This document shows positions 53,318 to 62,322 of a stretch of DNA of 64,000 nt, in pieces (the stretch's first letter is position 1; each line of letters starts with the position of its first letter). Under the pieces are notes generated by a model, which saw nothing but the letters and a program-made list of their open reading frames with translations, was not told where the DNA came from and did not search any database. Source of the stretch: JBOGCH01 sp051656645 (lineage in GTDB: Bacteria; Bacteroidota; Bacteroidia; Bacteroidales; Marinifilaceae); contig JBOGCH010000040.1 in the NCBI GenBank assembly GCA_051656645.1, forward strand, positions 62,001-126,000, in the 5' to 3' direction. A program made the translations under genes and the position numbers.

Positions 53318-53468
53318 ACTCCCCCTTGCTTATATCCTCCTTGGCTCATATCCGTACCCCCTCCGTGTTTTGTCCGTGTTCCCTCCGTCTTATATAGAAT
53401 CGGACAAAAGACGGAGGAAAGACGGACAAAACACGGACATGAGCCAAGGAGGATCTAAGCAAGGGAGT
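53318..53468. repeat. very long imperfect inverted repeat
   Basis: Left arm 53318-53390 pairs with right arm 53409-53468. About 60 positions match, with a few mismatches and an extra block of about 10 nt in the left arm near 53356-53365. Both arms consist of repeated short words (variants of TCCGT, CCTCCGT and TTTGTCCGT). The central spacer is about 18 nt and AT-rich. It is not followed by a T-run and lies about 280 bp downstream of the fimbrillin gene. Confidence 0.85.
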
Positions 53469-53749
53469 GTGCAACTCTAATAGTTATGTTGACGGATGGA
53501 AATAAGCATTATATTGTTCATATGGTGCCGCTATACGATAACATATCATTGGGAATATACTAAAACAGCTTATATGCTTTATACCCATTTTCGATAGAGA
53601 ATCATAACAATATCGTTGCTATCCGCATCATACCTAGGATAAATAATATAAGTAAAATGATATAGAGATTATATCCATAAGAGAATGTCCTATAAATAAG
53701 ACGTATTGAATTCTAATTTATTTGGTATAATTGATACGTCAATTTAGAT
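53469..53749. other. non-coding stretch downstream of the fimbrillin gene
   Basis: 281 bp; no gene, RNA or clear terminator recognised. Confidence 0.4.
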
Positions 53750-54670
53750 TTACCATGTAGAGACAGTGATTCTACTTGCAGTTATTATGCCATCTTCGAC
53801 CGTCAAATCGAGCGCATATTTATTACCGCTTTTAAAAATAACGTCTTCTGTCGCACTCCAAACATATTGACTTTCGCCTATATCAAATTTAATTTCTAAT
53901 TTATCAGTAGTGGTTACAGTTTGAGGAATTAGAATCAGCTCATACTCCGCCACGTGATTCGTTTCCCGGACATATTTCATCATATAAGGCGTAATTGGTA
54001 TGGGGAGATTGTTAAGGGTTTGAAGTTCAACTGTGGAGTAATTAGATGATAACTGACCTTTTAATTTAGTACCGCTAAGCGTTATATTAGATATTGGATT
54101 CGTATGCGGCATTATATCCGCGTCAAACTCAGCATTTATAATAATTCTAAACTCCAGTTTTGACATCATATGCGCTAAATTGACTTGCACTTTATTGTTT
54201 ATTAAATCACTCGCGGGAATAAAATTGTCGTTATGCATTAAAACAAAATCTGATGCTATAATGTTTGCTTCTATACTTTGATTGGCTAGAACAACCGGAT
54301 ATTGATGATAAGAGGCTTCAGTACTATAGGGCGCATAGGCTGTGATACCGACAGGTACTGACTGATCCTCCCACTGCATTGGCAAAGATGGAATCCAATG
54401 ATTTCCATTCCTCTTTATTTTTATGTTTGAGTAGGAATGCACAGAGACGTCCTTATTGGCAACAATAAATCCAAATTCTGTTAGTCCAGCTGTGGTGGTA
54501 TCCAAAGATTTTCCAGCAATCACAGGCTCTAAGCCAATCACATTATCCCTCAAAAAGTCTCTATTCTCTATTACCGATTCCTCTTTCTGGAAACCTAATA
54601 ATGTTATTATAAACAACACCGTAAATATACAATGGACACTGCATAGTATGTAATTATTTATCTTTTTCAT
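53750..54670 (-). CDS. fimbrillin-family (Mfa1-like) protein without lipobox cysteine
   Basis: 306 residues. The N-terminus is a signal-peptide-like stretch (VHCIFTVLFIITLLGFQKEE). Related fimbrillins have a lipobox Cys where Phe27 stands (TTC versus TGC, a one-base change). The core has the typical VNLAHMMSKLEFRI segment and the C-terminal FKSGNKYALDLTVEDG that close fimbrillin beta-sandwich domains. It would be a surface adhesin or minor pilus component; without the Cys it may be secreted by signal peptidase I or be non-functional. It is divergent from the regulator pair at 55158-57421, which may control it. Confidence 0.75.
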   Translation of the reverse strand: MKKINNYILCSVHCIFTVLFIITLLGFQKEESVIENRDFLRDNVIGLEPVIAGKSLDTTTAGLTEFGFIVANKDVSVHSYSNIKIKRNGNHWIPSLPMQWEDQSVPVGITAYAPYSTEASYHQYPVVLANQSIEANIIASDFVLMHNDNFIPASDLINNKVQVNLAHMMSKLEFRIIINAEFDADIMPHTNPISNITLSGTKLKGQLSSNYSTVELQTLNNLPIPITPYMMKYVRETNHVAEYELILIPQTVTTTDKLEIKFDIGESQYVWSATEDVIFKSGNKYALDLTVEDGIITASRITVSTW

Positions 54671-55010
54671 TTATATCATTTTATTTGTTGAGCTCATCAT
54701 CTGAATTAACCAAGAGATATTGGAAATCTGATTCCCGTTTTTTAAATGTTGTTTTATATTATATGGACACCTTCACATCCTCTACGAGTAGATTAGCTCA
54801 TTGAAGGATAAACTCTAAAGATTAATTATTACTTTAAATAAATCCCAAGAACCAATCATACTTCCTCGAATTTTGAATATTTTTGGCGCATCGTCCACAT
54901 TAAACTTAGTTGCTCGTTCCATTCGCTTTATTGATTAATAGTAAAGTTTACACTAGCAAAATTAGAGGAAGGGCAAACTAAAACTTAACAAAAAGATAAA
55001 AACTTAATGA
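54671..55010. other. divergent intergenic region, fimbrillin side
   Basis: 340 bp of AT-rich DNA that should hold the fimbrillin promoter on the minus strand. No TAnnTTTG box on that strand was found close to the start codon. Confidence 0.4.
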
Positions 55011-55085
55011 GCCAAATCGTAAATGATATGCTTTTCTTTTTTGCCAAATCGTAAATAGATAAAAAAGGTATTACAAAATCGTACA
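55011..55085. repeat. three direct repeats upstream of the membrane-regulator genes
   Basis: AAATCGTA occurs at 55014-55021, 55046-55053 and 55076-55083. The first two copies extend to GCCAAATCGTAAAT (55011-55024 and 55043-55056). Spacing is 32 and 30 bp, about three helical turns. This is the arrangement expected for a binding site of AraC-type or similar regulators on one face of the helix, 75-150 bp upstream of the downstream start codon. Confidence 0.65.
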
Positions 55086-55144
55086 AAACATATTTTTGAG
55101 TATTTTTTTGTATCTACATCTATTTTAATTCTATTTTCGACAAT

Positions 55145-55152
55145 TATCTTTG
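55145..55152 (+). promoter_or_regulatory. -7 box (TATCTTTG) abutting the first regulator gene
   Basis: Perfect TAnnTTTG match only 5 bp upstream of the ATG at 55158; used as a promoter it would give a leaderless or almost leaderless mRNA. -33 is T-rich without TTTG. Confidence 0.4.
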
Positions 55153-55157
55153 TGCAA

Positions 55158-56288
55158 ATGGAGACTACTTATAAGATTGTGATTGTCCTTGCGGGTACCT
55201 TACCCCTCTTTTCAGGATTGACTTGGCTTTTGGTAATATTATTCTCATTAAAGAATTGTATTACCAAGTATGAATTGCGCGTAAAGCAAGCGCAACTCTA
55301 CTTTGTTTTAATAACATCTGTTGTTTGGTTTGCGACTTTTACTTATGGTAATCCTCAACTTCACACTTATATTTCGTCATTGGCAATTGGTCCCATGATG
55401 CTTGCCACAATTTTTTATTATAAGTTTCTGAAGCTTGTCACGAAGGGAGATTGTGATTTCTCCCGATTGCACTTCATTGCAGCATTGATCATTTTTTGTT
55501 CAATGCTTATCTCGAATGTATATATTTATCAAAACATACTATTGGAACGATTAATCAGATTAGGTTACTCCTCAACTTATTTATTACTATCAGTCAAACT
55601 ACTCATCCCGTACTATCGAGTAATTAATTTTGAGACGCGAAGAACAAAAAAACATATGCGTTGGATTGTTGTGCTATTCGCATCTCCATTTTTAAGCACA
55701 CTACTGTATTTATGTCCATTTGTTGTTTTCTCTCTAAATGAACTTATTTTAAGTATTGTCATCGGGATTATTGTGCTATACGCATTAGTAAACTCAATAA
55801 TTGGCTATAGTATATTAAGTCGTCGTTTTTTATTTTATGCTCCATCTCCTAATCTTGATACTGTAAAGAGTGATAAAATTGAAGTAACAACTAATACTTT
55901 GCATGAGAATCGTTCTCCAAAGCGAAGAATATCGGAAGTCTTTATAGATGAGAGCGGACGACATATAGTAATGAAACTTACAAAACAACGTTTTGAGCAA
56001 TATATGCATGATAATAAGCCTTACTTAAATCCACAATTGAAGATAACTGATTTAATTGAGCCTTTAAAGGCTAACCGAACATTTATATCGAATTTTGTCA
56101 ACAAAACATATGACTTAAACTTTAATCAGTATATCAATTGCCTACGACTTCAAGAACTTGAACGCATTTCTCACCTTCCGTCAAACGCTAATAAGAAACG
56201 TTTAGAATTAGTACGGGAAGCAGGATTTGCAACAATGAGAAACTACACGCGTGCATTAACTACCGAACAGAATAACTGCGAACAATAA
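55158..56288 (+). CDS. membrane-spanning AraC-type regulator, first of a tandem pair
   Basis: 376 residues from the ATG at 55158 (a GTG two codons earlier is also in frame). The first 230 residues contain seven or so hydrophobic helices. The C-terminal 100 hold an AraC-type helix-turn-helix: KPYLNPQLKITDLIEPLKAN, RTFISNFVNKTYDLNFNQY and a second helix pair ending GFATMRNYTRAL. Membrane-anchored AraC-type regulators of this kind occur in Bacteroidetes, but I cannot name a characterised homologue. Its stop overlaps the start of the second regulator by one base (TAATG). Confidence 0.8.
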   Translation: METTYKIVIVLAGTLPLFSGLTWLLVILFSLKNCITKYELRVKQAQLYFVLITSVVWFATFTYGNPQLHTYISSLAIGPMMLATIFYYKFLKLVTKGDCDFSRLHFIAALIIFCSMLISNVYIYQNILLERLIRLGYSSTYLLLSVKLLIPYYRVINFETRRTKKHMRWIVVLFASPFLSTLLYLCPFVVFSLNELILSIVIGIIVLYALVNSIIGYSILSRRFLFYAPSPNLDTVKSDKIEVTTNTLHENRSPKRRISEVFIDESGRHIVMKLTKQRFEQYMHDNKPYLNPQLKITDLIEPLKANRTFISNFVNKTYDLNFNQYINCLRLQELERISHLPSNANKKRLELVREAGFATMRNYTRALTTEQNNCEQ

Positions 56289-57421
56289 TGGAAAATACAT
56301 TCACCCCAACAATAATGATGATTATCAAGTTAGTTGCTCCTATTATTGTGGCACTAACTTGTATATTTATTCTAACATGCTATCGCAATGATAATAGAGA
56401 TTCTTTCATTCAGTTAATAACAAAAGTGTTAATATTACAATTAATTGCCTGCGTTGTTAGTTGGTTGTGCTCAATATGTTTTTGGGGTGCCACATCAACG
56501 TTTGTATATATGCAATGGCTATTTGTGCCCTCTATACTGTATTCTCAAATAATGACATATCGTTATATATTTCTTCACACCGCAACACAAAATCATGAGC
56601 ATTTCTCGTTGTGGCACTACCTATGGCCGTTTATTCCTGCTATGTTCTTTTTTATATCAATATTTATCTACCCACAATCCATCAGAGAGCACATCGTATC
56701 GGTAAGGCCGCCAATTAAGGAATTGCCTCACTATTACAACATAATAACCCAAACTGTTCCTTTCCTCTTTATATTGACCAATATACTTTATTCTGTGTTT
56801 GGATTGTATAGAATTTCACTATACAGAAAAGCTGTCGTAGACTTTTCTGCGGACGAGAGTAGAACATCGGTCAAATGGCTTAAGCAACTCGTTTATATTA
56901 CTCTTGCCTCTGTTCCTCTTGGAATAGTTTCGATTATTTTGGGAACCAGTGTGGGAATTACATTATTTCTTTCCATACTTGGTGTTACAGCTGTAATACT
57001 GAAAGGCGTTATCCCCATCCATAATATAATGAATACAGAGTATGTCCTAATGTACCCCGTTACCGGACAGACTGCGACAGAAGTCAAGGAGGTTAAGAGA
57101 GGAAAAGCTTCAATGATTAAAATAGAAATTTTTGAACGTTATATGTCCACCCAAAAACCATATTTAAATCCAGATTTACGTATTACCGATTTACTTGTAC
57201 CCTTGGGGACGAATAGAACTTATCTTTCTGCTTTTATTAATACTCAGTATGGCGTAAATTTCAGTCGCTATATCAACAATTTACGTCTCAAAGAACTTGA
57301 GCGTCGACGAAACGCACCGGAAGATGCCCACATTGGGCGAATTCAACTGGTAGAAGAGGTGGGATTCAGGAGTTACAGAAATTATCTCAATTGCAAACTT
57401 GACGACAAGAAGAAATGCTAG
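56288..57421 (+). CDS. membrane-spanning AraC-type regulator, second of a tandem pair
   Basis: 377 residues, the same layout as its neighbour: about seven transmembrane helices in the first 240 residues, then KPYLNPDLRITDLLVPLGTN, RTYLSAFINTQYGVNFSRY and GFRSYRNYLNC. The DNA-binding domains of the two are clearly similar, while the membrane parts have diverged strongly, as if they sensed different signals. Translationally coupled to the first gene. Possible heterodimer; direct repeats upstream may be the shared operator. Confidence 0.8.
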   Translation: MENTFTPTIMMIIKLVAPIIVALTCIFILTCYRNDNRDSFIQLITKVLILQLIACVVSWLCSICFWGATSTFVYMQWLFVPSILYSQIMTYRYIFLHTATQNHEHFSLWHYLWPFIPAMFFFISIFIYPQSIREHIVSVRPPIKELPHYYNIITQTVPFLFILTNILYSVFGLYRISLYRKAVVDFSADESRTSVKWLKQLVYITLASVPLGIVSIILGTSVGITLFLSILGVTAVILKGVIPIHNIMNTEYVLMYPVTGQTATEVKEVKRGKASMIKIEIFERYMSTQKPYLNPDLRITDLLVPLGTNRTYLSAFINTQYGVNFSRYINNLRLKELERRRNAPEDAHIGRIQLVEEVGFRSYRNYLNCKLDDKKKC

Positions 57422-57763
57422 AGCGCGAAGTATTATAAGTTATGTTGTACGATGTGATATCCGTCCCTTAAATTATTTAAATGCTTTGGATTATTGCATA
57501 CTCACACCTTCGAACACAATACGCTATTAACAAAAGAGCATTTATTGTAATGGCTGCTACAGGAAGGGTACTCTGATTATGAGATTGTTGACAGGGATTA
57601 TGATATTATATTATTAATGTTAAACAGAAGGGATAAATCGGCTGCATTTGGCTTCTTTGTATGATAAAAAATGATTATCTTTGCACACCTTATAAACAAG
57701 TGTATGTGTTATAAATCAGATTATTAATCATTGATCTGATTTTGATATTAGAACAAATAGAAG
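57422..57763. other. intergenic region with the prfC promoter
   Basis: 342 bp. No gene recognised. The prfC -7 box lies near its end; no clear terminator of the regulator pair was found. Confidence 0.4.
57676..57683 (+). promoter_or_regulatory. -7 box (TATCTTTG) of prfC
   Basis: Perfect TAnnTTTG followed by C, with TTTG at 57656-57659 sixteen bases upstream (shorter than the ideal 19). Leader of about 75 nt. Confidence 0.6.
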
Positions 57764-59338
57764 ATGGGATATAAAGAAGAAATTGCTAGAAGACGAACAT
57801 TTGGTATAATTAGTCACCCCGATGCCGGAAAAACAACACTAACAGAAAAGTTATTGCTTTTTGGAGGTGCTATTCATGTTGCCGGAGCGGTGAAATCGAA
57901 CAAGATTAAGAAAAGTGCCACATCGGATTTCATGGAGATTGAACGTCAAAGAGGTATCTCTGTGGCTACGTCGGTTATGGGATTTGAATACAATGGTATT
58001 AAAATTAATATATTAGATACACCAGGTCACCAGGATTTTGCGGAGGATACTTTCCGTACGCTTACTGCTTGTGACAGTGTTATTATTGTTGTCGATGCAG
58101 CAAAAGGAGTTGAGTCGCAAACCCGCAAGCTTATGCAAGTATGCCGTATGCGCAAAACACCAGTGATTGTGTTTGTCAATAAGATGGACCGTCCAGTTCA
58201 AGATCCGTTCGATGTTTTGGACGAGATTGAGAAGGAGTTATTGATTCATGTAAATCCTTTAACATGGCCTATTGGTAATGGCGAAACCTTTAAAGGTATT
58301 TACAATCTACATAGAAAAAACTTATGTCTTTATGCACCTAGCGTACAGACTATTCCGGATGCATTGAACGTTGCTTTAGACTCAAACGAACTAGATGAGT
58401 ATGTTGGAGAGCGTTTAGCTAACACATTACGTGATGATATTGAACTTATTAGTGAGGTATATCCTAATTTGGATATTGAGAGCTATTTGCGCGGAGAGGT
58501 TGCACCGGTATTTTTTGGATCGGCATTAAATAACTTCGGTATTCGCGAATTACTTGATTGTTTCATTGAGATTGCTCCAGACCCGCTTCCCCGCGAAACT
58601 GAAGAGCGCATAGTTGCTCCGGATGAAGATAAATTTAGCGGCTTTGTATTTAAGATCCATGCCAACATGGACCCCAACCACCGCGACCGTATTGCCTTTG
58701 TGAAGATATGTTCGGGAATTTTTAAAAGAAATACCAACTATTTACACGTACGTCACGGTAAGACATTGAAATTCTCTACTCCTACTGCATTTATGGCTTC
58801 TAAAAAATCGGTTATCGACGAAGCTTATCCAGGAGATATTATTGGTTTACATGATACAGGTAACTTTAAAATTGGTGATTCAATAACTGAAGGTGAAAAA
58901 TTACACTTTAAAGGTATTCCTAGTTTCTCACCTGAGTTATTTAAGTATATTGAGAACGATGATCCGATGAAATCTAAACAGCTGGCAAAAGGAATTGATC
59001 AGTTAATGGACGAAGGTGTTGCTCAGTTATTTGTTAATCAGTTTAACGGACGCAAAATTATTGGCACTGTGGGTATGCTACAGTTTGAGGTAATTGAGTA
59101 TCGTTTAAAACATGAGTATAATGCTTCATGTAGATGGGAGCCTATCAATTTGTATAAAGCATGTTGGATTGAATCTCACGATAATGCCGAATTGGAAGAT
59201 TTTAAAAAACATAAGGCACAATACATGGCTAAGGATAAAGAAGGAAGAGATGTGTTTTTAGCTGATTCTCAGTACATGTTACAGATGGCTCAGTCAAATT
59301 ACAAAAATTTAACATTCCACTTCACTTCAGAGTTCTAG
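57764..59338 (+). CDS. prfC: peptide chain release factor 3
   Basis: Ribosomal GTPase that recycles RF1/RF2 after termination; 524 residues. G1 SHPDAGKTTLTEKLL at 17-31, RGISVATSVM switch region, G3 DTPGHQDF, G4 NKMDRP. FGSALNNFG and the C-terminal IGTVGMLQFEVIEYRLKHEY confirm RF3 rather than EF-G. Probably the first gene of a unit with the thioesterase, receiver and uvrB genes, with a weak hairpin at 59358-59396 between it and the next gene. Confidence 0.96.
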   Translation: MGYKEEIARRRTFGIISHPDAGKTTLTEKLLLFGGAIHVAGAVKSNKIKKSATSDFMEIERQRGISVATSVMGFEYNGIKINILDTPGHQDFAEDTFRTLTACDSVIIVVDAAKGVESQTRKLMQVCRMRKTPVIVFVNKMDRPVQDPFDVLDEIEKELLIHVNPLTWPIGNGETFKGIYNLHRKNLCLYAPSVQTIPDALNVALDSNELDEYVGERLANTLRDDIELISEVYPNLDIESYLRGEVAPVFFGSALNNFGIRELLDCFIEIAPDPLPRETEERIVAPDEDKFSGFVFKIHANMDPNHRDRIAFVKICSGIFKRNTNYLHVRHGKTLKFSTPTAFMASKKSVIDEAYPGDIIGLHDTGNFKIGDSITEGEKLHFKGIPSFSPELFKYIENDDPMKSKQLAKGIDQLMDEGVAQLFVNQFNGRKIIGTVGMLQFEVIEYRLKHEYNASCRWEPINLYKACWIESHDNAELEDFKKHKAQYMAKDKEGRDVFLADSQYMLQMAQSNYKNLTFHFTSEF

Positions 59339-59357
59339 AATAGTGTAACCTATACCG

Positions 59358-59396
59358 TCCCGATTCGTAACAAATAAATATTGTGACGATTCGGGA
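59358..59396 (+). terminator. weak hairpin after prfC (possible partial terminator)
   Basis: 16-position stem with two mismatches (59358-59373 with 59381-59396) and a 7-nt loop. No T-run follows, so partial termination or RNA processing is as likely as full termination. Confidence 0.4.
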
Positions 59397-59416
59397 TGTT
59401 AAAATAAAAAACTTTT

Positions 59417-59788
59417 ATGATCGAAAAAGGATTGATATTTGAACAAAACCGAACTGTTAAACAAAACGACACAGCGGCAACGCATGGTTCGGGGAAATTG
59501 GAAGTTTTTGCGACTCCCGCATTAGTAGCGTTTATGGAAAATACCGCTTTAATGTGTATTGACCCACATTTAGCAGCGAATGAAGATACTGTTGGTACAG
59601 AAATATGTGTAAAACATATTAAACCAACTGCTGTTGGAAAGAATGTATTTTGTAAAGCAGAGGTAACGCAAGTAGAAGGAAGAAAAATATGTTTTGAGAT
59701 AAAAGCGTGGGATGAAGATGGAGATATTGGAACGGGAAGTCACACTCGGTTTATTATTGATCCAGAGCGCTTTATGAGTAAATTATAG
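59417..59788 (+). CDS. hotdog-fold thioesterase (FlK-like)
   Basis: 123 residues. It resembles the fluoroacetyl-CoA-thioesterase-like group: TPALVAFMENTALMCIDPHL, VGTEICVKHIKPTAVGKNVF, AWDEDGDIGTGSHTRFIID. These are the hotdog-fold helix and central strands; the Glu in MENTA fits the catalytic acid position. The likely activity is hydrolysis of a small acyl-CoA; the substrate is unknown. The receiver gene starts 13 bp downstream. Confidence 0.8.
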   Translation: MIEKGLIFEQNRTVKQNDTAATHGSGKLEVFATPALVAFMENTALMCIDPHLAANEDTVGTEICVKHIKPTAVGKNVFCKAEVTQVEGRKICFEIKAWDEDGDIGTGSHTRFIIDPERFMSKL

Positions 59789-59800
59789 AATAAAGTAGTT

Positions 59801-60196
59801 ATGAATACTATAGGCAAGTGTATAAAAGATTGGTCAGACAAAACTGTTTTGATTGCTGAGGATTACGATGAGAATTTTATTGTTCTGAAGGCATTGTTAA
59901 AGAAAACGAATATAAATATTCTTCGCGCAAACGATGGAAAGGAAGCGATAAATATGGTTTCTCTTTATCCGAATATCGATGTTATTTTAATGGATATTAC
60001 AATGCCAGAGCTTGACGGAATGGAGGCAGCAAGAATAATACGTTCTTTAAATCCGGGAAAAGCAATTATTGCGCAAACTGCGCATGAGCGTGAGTTGCCA
60101 ACAACAACGATACAGTGGGAATTGTTTGACGATGTTTTATGTAAACCTATATTAAGACAAGAACTGCTTAATAAGTTAGATAAATTTTTATCCTAA
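59801..60196 (+). CDS. stand-alone response-regulator receiver protein
   Basis: 131 residues, a CheY-like receiver without an output domain. The acidic pair Glu20-Asp21, phospho-acceptor Asp65 in LMDITMPELDG, Thr93 and Lys115 in LCKPI are all present, so it should be phosphorylatable. No histidine kinase gene is in the window, and the partner is unknown. It lies two bases before uvrB and 13 bp after the thioesterase gene. Confidence 0.9.
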   Translation: MNTIGKCIKDWSDKTVLIAEDYDENFIVLKALLKKTNINILRANDGKEAINMVSLYPNIDVILMDITMPELDGMEAARIIRSLNPGKAIIAQTAHERELPTTTIQWELFDDVLCKPILRQELLNKLDKFLS

Positions 60197-60198
60197 GA

Positions 60199-62211
60199 AT
60201 GAATTTTAAACTCACATCTGAGTTTGTCCCTACTGGTGATCAGCCTGAAGCAATTGAGAAGTTGAAACAGGGGATTATTGCCGGGGATCCGTATCAAATA
60301 TTATTGGGTGTAACCGGTTCCGGTAAGACCTTTACAGCTGCTAATGTTATTAATCAGATTAATCGCCCAACGCTTATTCTGAGTCATAATAAAACGTTAG
60401 CGGCTCAACTTTATGCTGAATTTAAATCCTTTTTTCCTGATAACGCTGTAGAATATTTTGTATCCTACTATGATTATTATCAGCCTGAAGCATATTTACC
60501 AACAACTGATACATACATTGAGAAGGATTTAGCTATTAACGATGAAATTGATAAGTTACGTTTAAGAGCAACTGCTTCTTTGCTGTCCGGTAGAGAGGAT
60601 GTCATTGTTGTTTCGTCCGTTTCTTGTCTATATGGTATGGCAGATCCACGCTCTTTTGGAGCCAATGTTATTAATGTGCGTAAAGGTGACAGGATTGACC
60701 GTAATATGTTACTTAGACAATTGGTTGACGCACTTTATGCAAATAATGAGCTTGAGTTTAAACGTGGTAGCTTTAGAGCAAAGGGGGAAACGGTTGATAT
60801 CTTTCCAGCCATTGAGACTTTTGACGGCATTGCTTATCGGGTAGAATTTTGGGGAGATGAAGTGGAACGTATTTCCTCTTTTGAACCACAAAGCGGTAAA
60901 GCGATTGAAACATTGGATCATATTACAGTGTATCCTGCCAACTTATTTGTTACCGACAAGATGACGGTAGCTAAAGCGATGGACCAGATTAAAACCGATA
61001 TGCAAAATCAGTTAGTATATCTAAAAGAGATTGGTAAGCATTTTGAAGCTAAACGACTTGAAGAGCGTGTGAGGTATGATTTGGAGATGATTCGCGAATT
61101 AGGTTACTGCTCAGGTATTGAAAATTATTCCCGCTACTTTGATGGGCGGGAGGCAGGTGTTAGACCTTTCTGTTTATTGGATTATTTCCCGAAGGATTTC
61201 TTGATGGTAATTGATGAAAGCCATGTTACTCTACCTCAGATTAGAGCAATGTATGGCGGTGATTATGCACGTAAGAAAAGTTTGGTGGAGTACGGTTTTC
61301 GTTTACCGGCAGCATTTGATAACAGACCCTTAACTTTCGATGAATTTGAAATTGTTAGTGGACAGACAATATATATTAGTGCTACTCCGGCCGATTATGA
61401 ATTGGAGAAATGCGGAGGAGTTGTTGTAGAGCAGATAATACGCCCTACTGGTATTCCCGATCCGGTAATTGAGGTTGTTCCAAGTTTAAACCAAATTGAC
61501 CATTTGATTGCAGAGATACAAAAACGTATTCCTCTTAATGAGCGAGTGCTTGTAACAACGCTTACTAAGAAAATGGCAGAAGAGTTTAGTAGCTACTTAG
61601 ACCGAATTGGAATACCATGCCAGTATATACACTCCGATATAGATACGCTAGAAAGGGTAAAAATATTGGATAATTTGCGCAAGGGAATTATTCACGTAAT
61701 TGTTGGTGTTAACCTATTGCGTGAAGGTATTGACTTGCCCGAAGTGTCGTTAGTTGCTATTCTAGACGCGGATAAAGAAGGTTTTTTACGTTCAACACGT
61801 TCTTTGATACAGACGTCAGGTCGCGCAGCCCGTAATGTAAATGGCAAAGTTATTATGTACGCAGATCAAATAACTCGCTCCATGCAGGAGACAATTGACC
61901 AAACGAACTACAGGCGCGAGAAGCAGCTAAAATATAATGAGGAACATAATATTGTACCTAAGCAAATAAAGAAAAGCAGTGATTCCGTATTTAGCGAAAC
62001 ACATGCCTATATTGAAGAGGAACACAATGCTATGGCTGCCGATCCATTACTTGAGTACTTAAGTATTAACGATTTGGACAAAATGATTGAAAAAACCAAA
62101 CGTGAGATGCAAAAAGCGGCCAAAGAAATGGACTTTATGGAAGCTGCTCGTTTACGAGACGAGTTATTTAAATTGCAAGACCAACAAAAAAAAGAGAATG
62201 GTAAGAAGTAA
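60199..62211 (+). CDS. uvrB: UvrABC excision nuclease subunit B
   Basis: Helicase-like damage-recognition subunit of nucleotide excision repair, 670 residues. GDQPEAI, Walker A GVTGSGKTFT at 37-46, YYDYYQPEAY, helicase motif VIDESHVTLPQ, YIHSDIDTLERV, LLREGIDLPEVSLVAI and a C-terminal UVR domain (KREMQKAAKEMDFMEAARLRDE) that contacts UvrC. Follows the receiver gene by two bases. Confidence 0.97.
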   Translation: MNFKLTSEFVPTGDQPEAIEKLKQGIIAGDPYQILLGVTGSGKTFTAANVINQINRPTLILSHNKTLAAQLYAEFKSFFPDNAVEYFVSYYDYYQPEAYLPTTDTYIEKDLAINDEIDKLRLRATASLLSGREDVIVVSSVSCLYGMADPRSFGANVINVRKGDRIDRNMLLRQLVDALYANNELEFKRGSFRAKGETVDIFPAIETFDGIAYRVEFWGDEVERISSFEPQSGKAIETLDHITVYPANLFVTDKMTVAKAMDQIKTDMQNQLVYLKEIGKHFEAKRLEERVRYDLEMIRELGYCSGIENYSRYFDGREAGVRPFCLLDYFPKDFLMVIDESHVTLPQIRAMYGGDYARKKSLVEYGFRLPAAFDNRPLTFDEFEIVSGQTIYISATPADYELEKCGGVVVEQIIRPTGIPDPVIEVVPSLNQIDHLIAEIQKRIPLNERVLVTTLTKKMAEEFSSYLDRIGIPCQYIHSDIDTLERVKILDNLRKGIIHVIVGVNLLREGIDLPEVSLVAILDADKEGFLRSTRSLIQTSGRAARNVNGKVIMYADQITRSMQETIDQTNYRREKQLKYNEEHNIVPKQIKKSSDSVFSETHAYIEEEHNAMAADPLLEYLSINDLDKMIEKTKREMQKAAKEMDFMEAARLRDELFKLQDQQKKENGKK

Positions 62212-62251
62212 TTTAATTATCTGTTAATTCTCATTTTTTCTATAAAAACAT

Positions 62252-62300
62252 AACCTGTTTTATTATTTTTGTTCAAATAAATAATAAAACAGGTTTTTAT
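62252..62300 (+). terminator. intrinsic terminator of the uvrB unit
   Basis: 17-bp perfect stem (62252-62268 with 62279-62295) followed by TTTTAT. A TATTTTTG at 62264-62271 inside the stem could also be a -7 box for ridA. Confidence 0.8.
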
Positions 62301-62322
62301 TTAAATCCATAATACAAGTAGT

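Noticed and set aside
53318..53468. CRISPR array (because of repeated short words)
   Set aside because: Words are 5-10 nt, arranged as opposite arms of one hairpin, without equal-sized spacers or cas genes.
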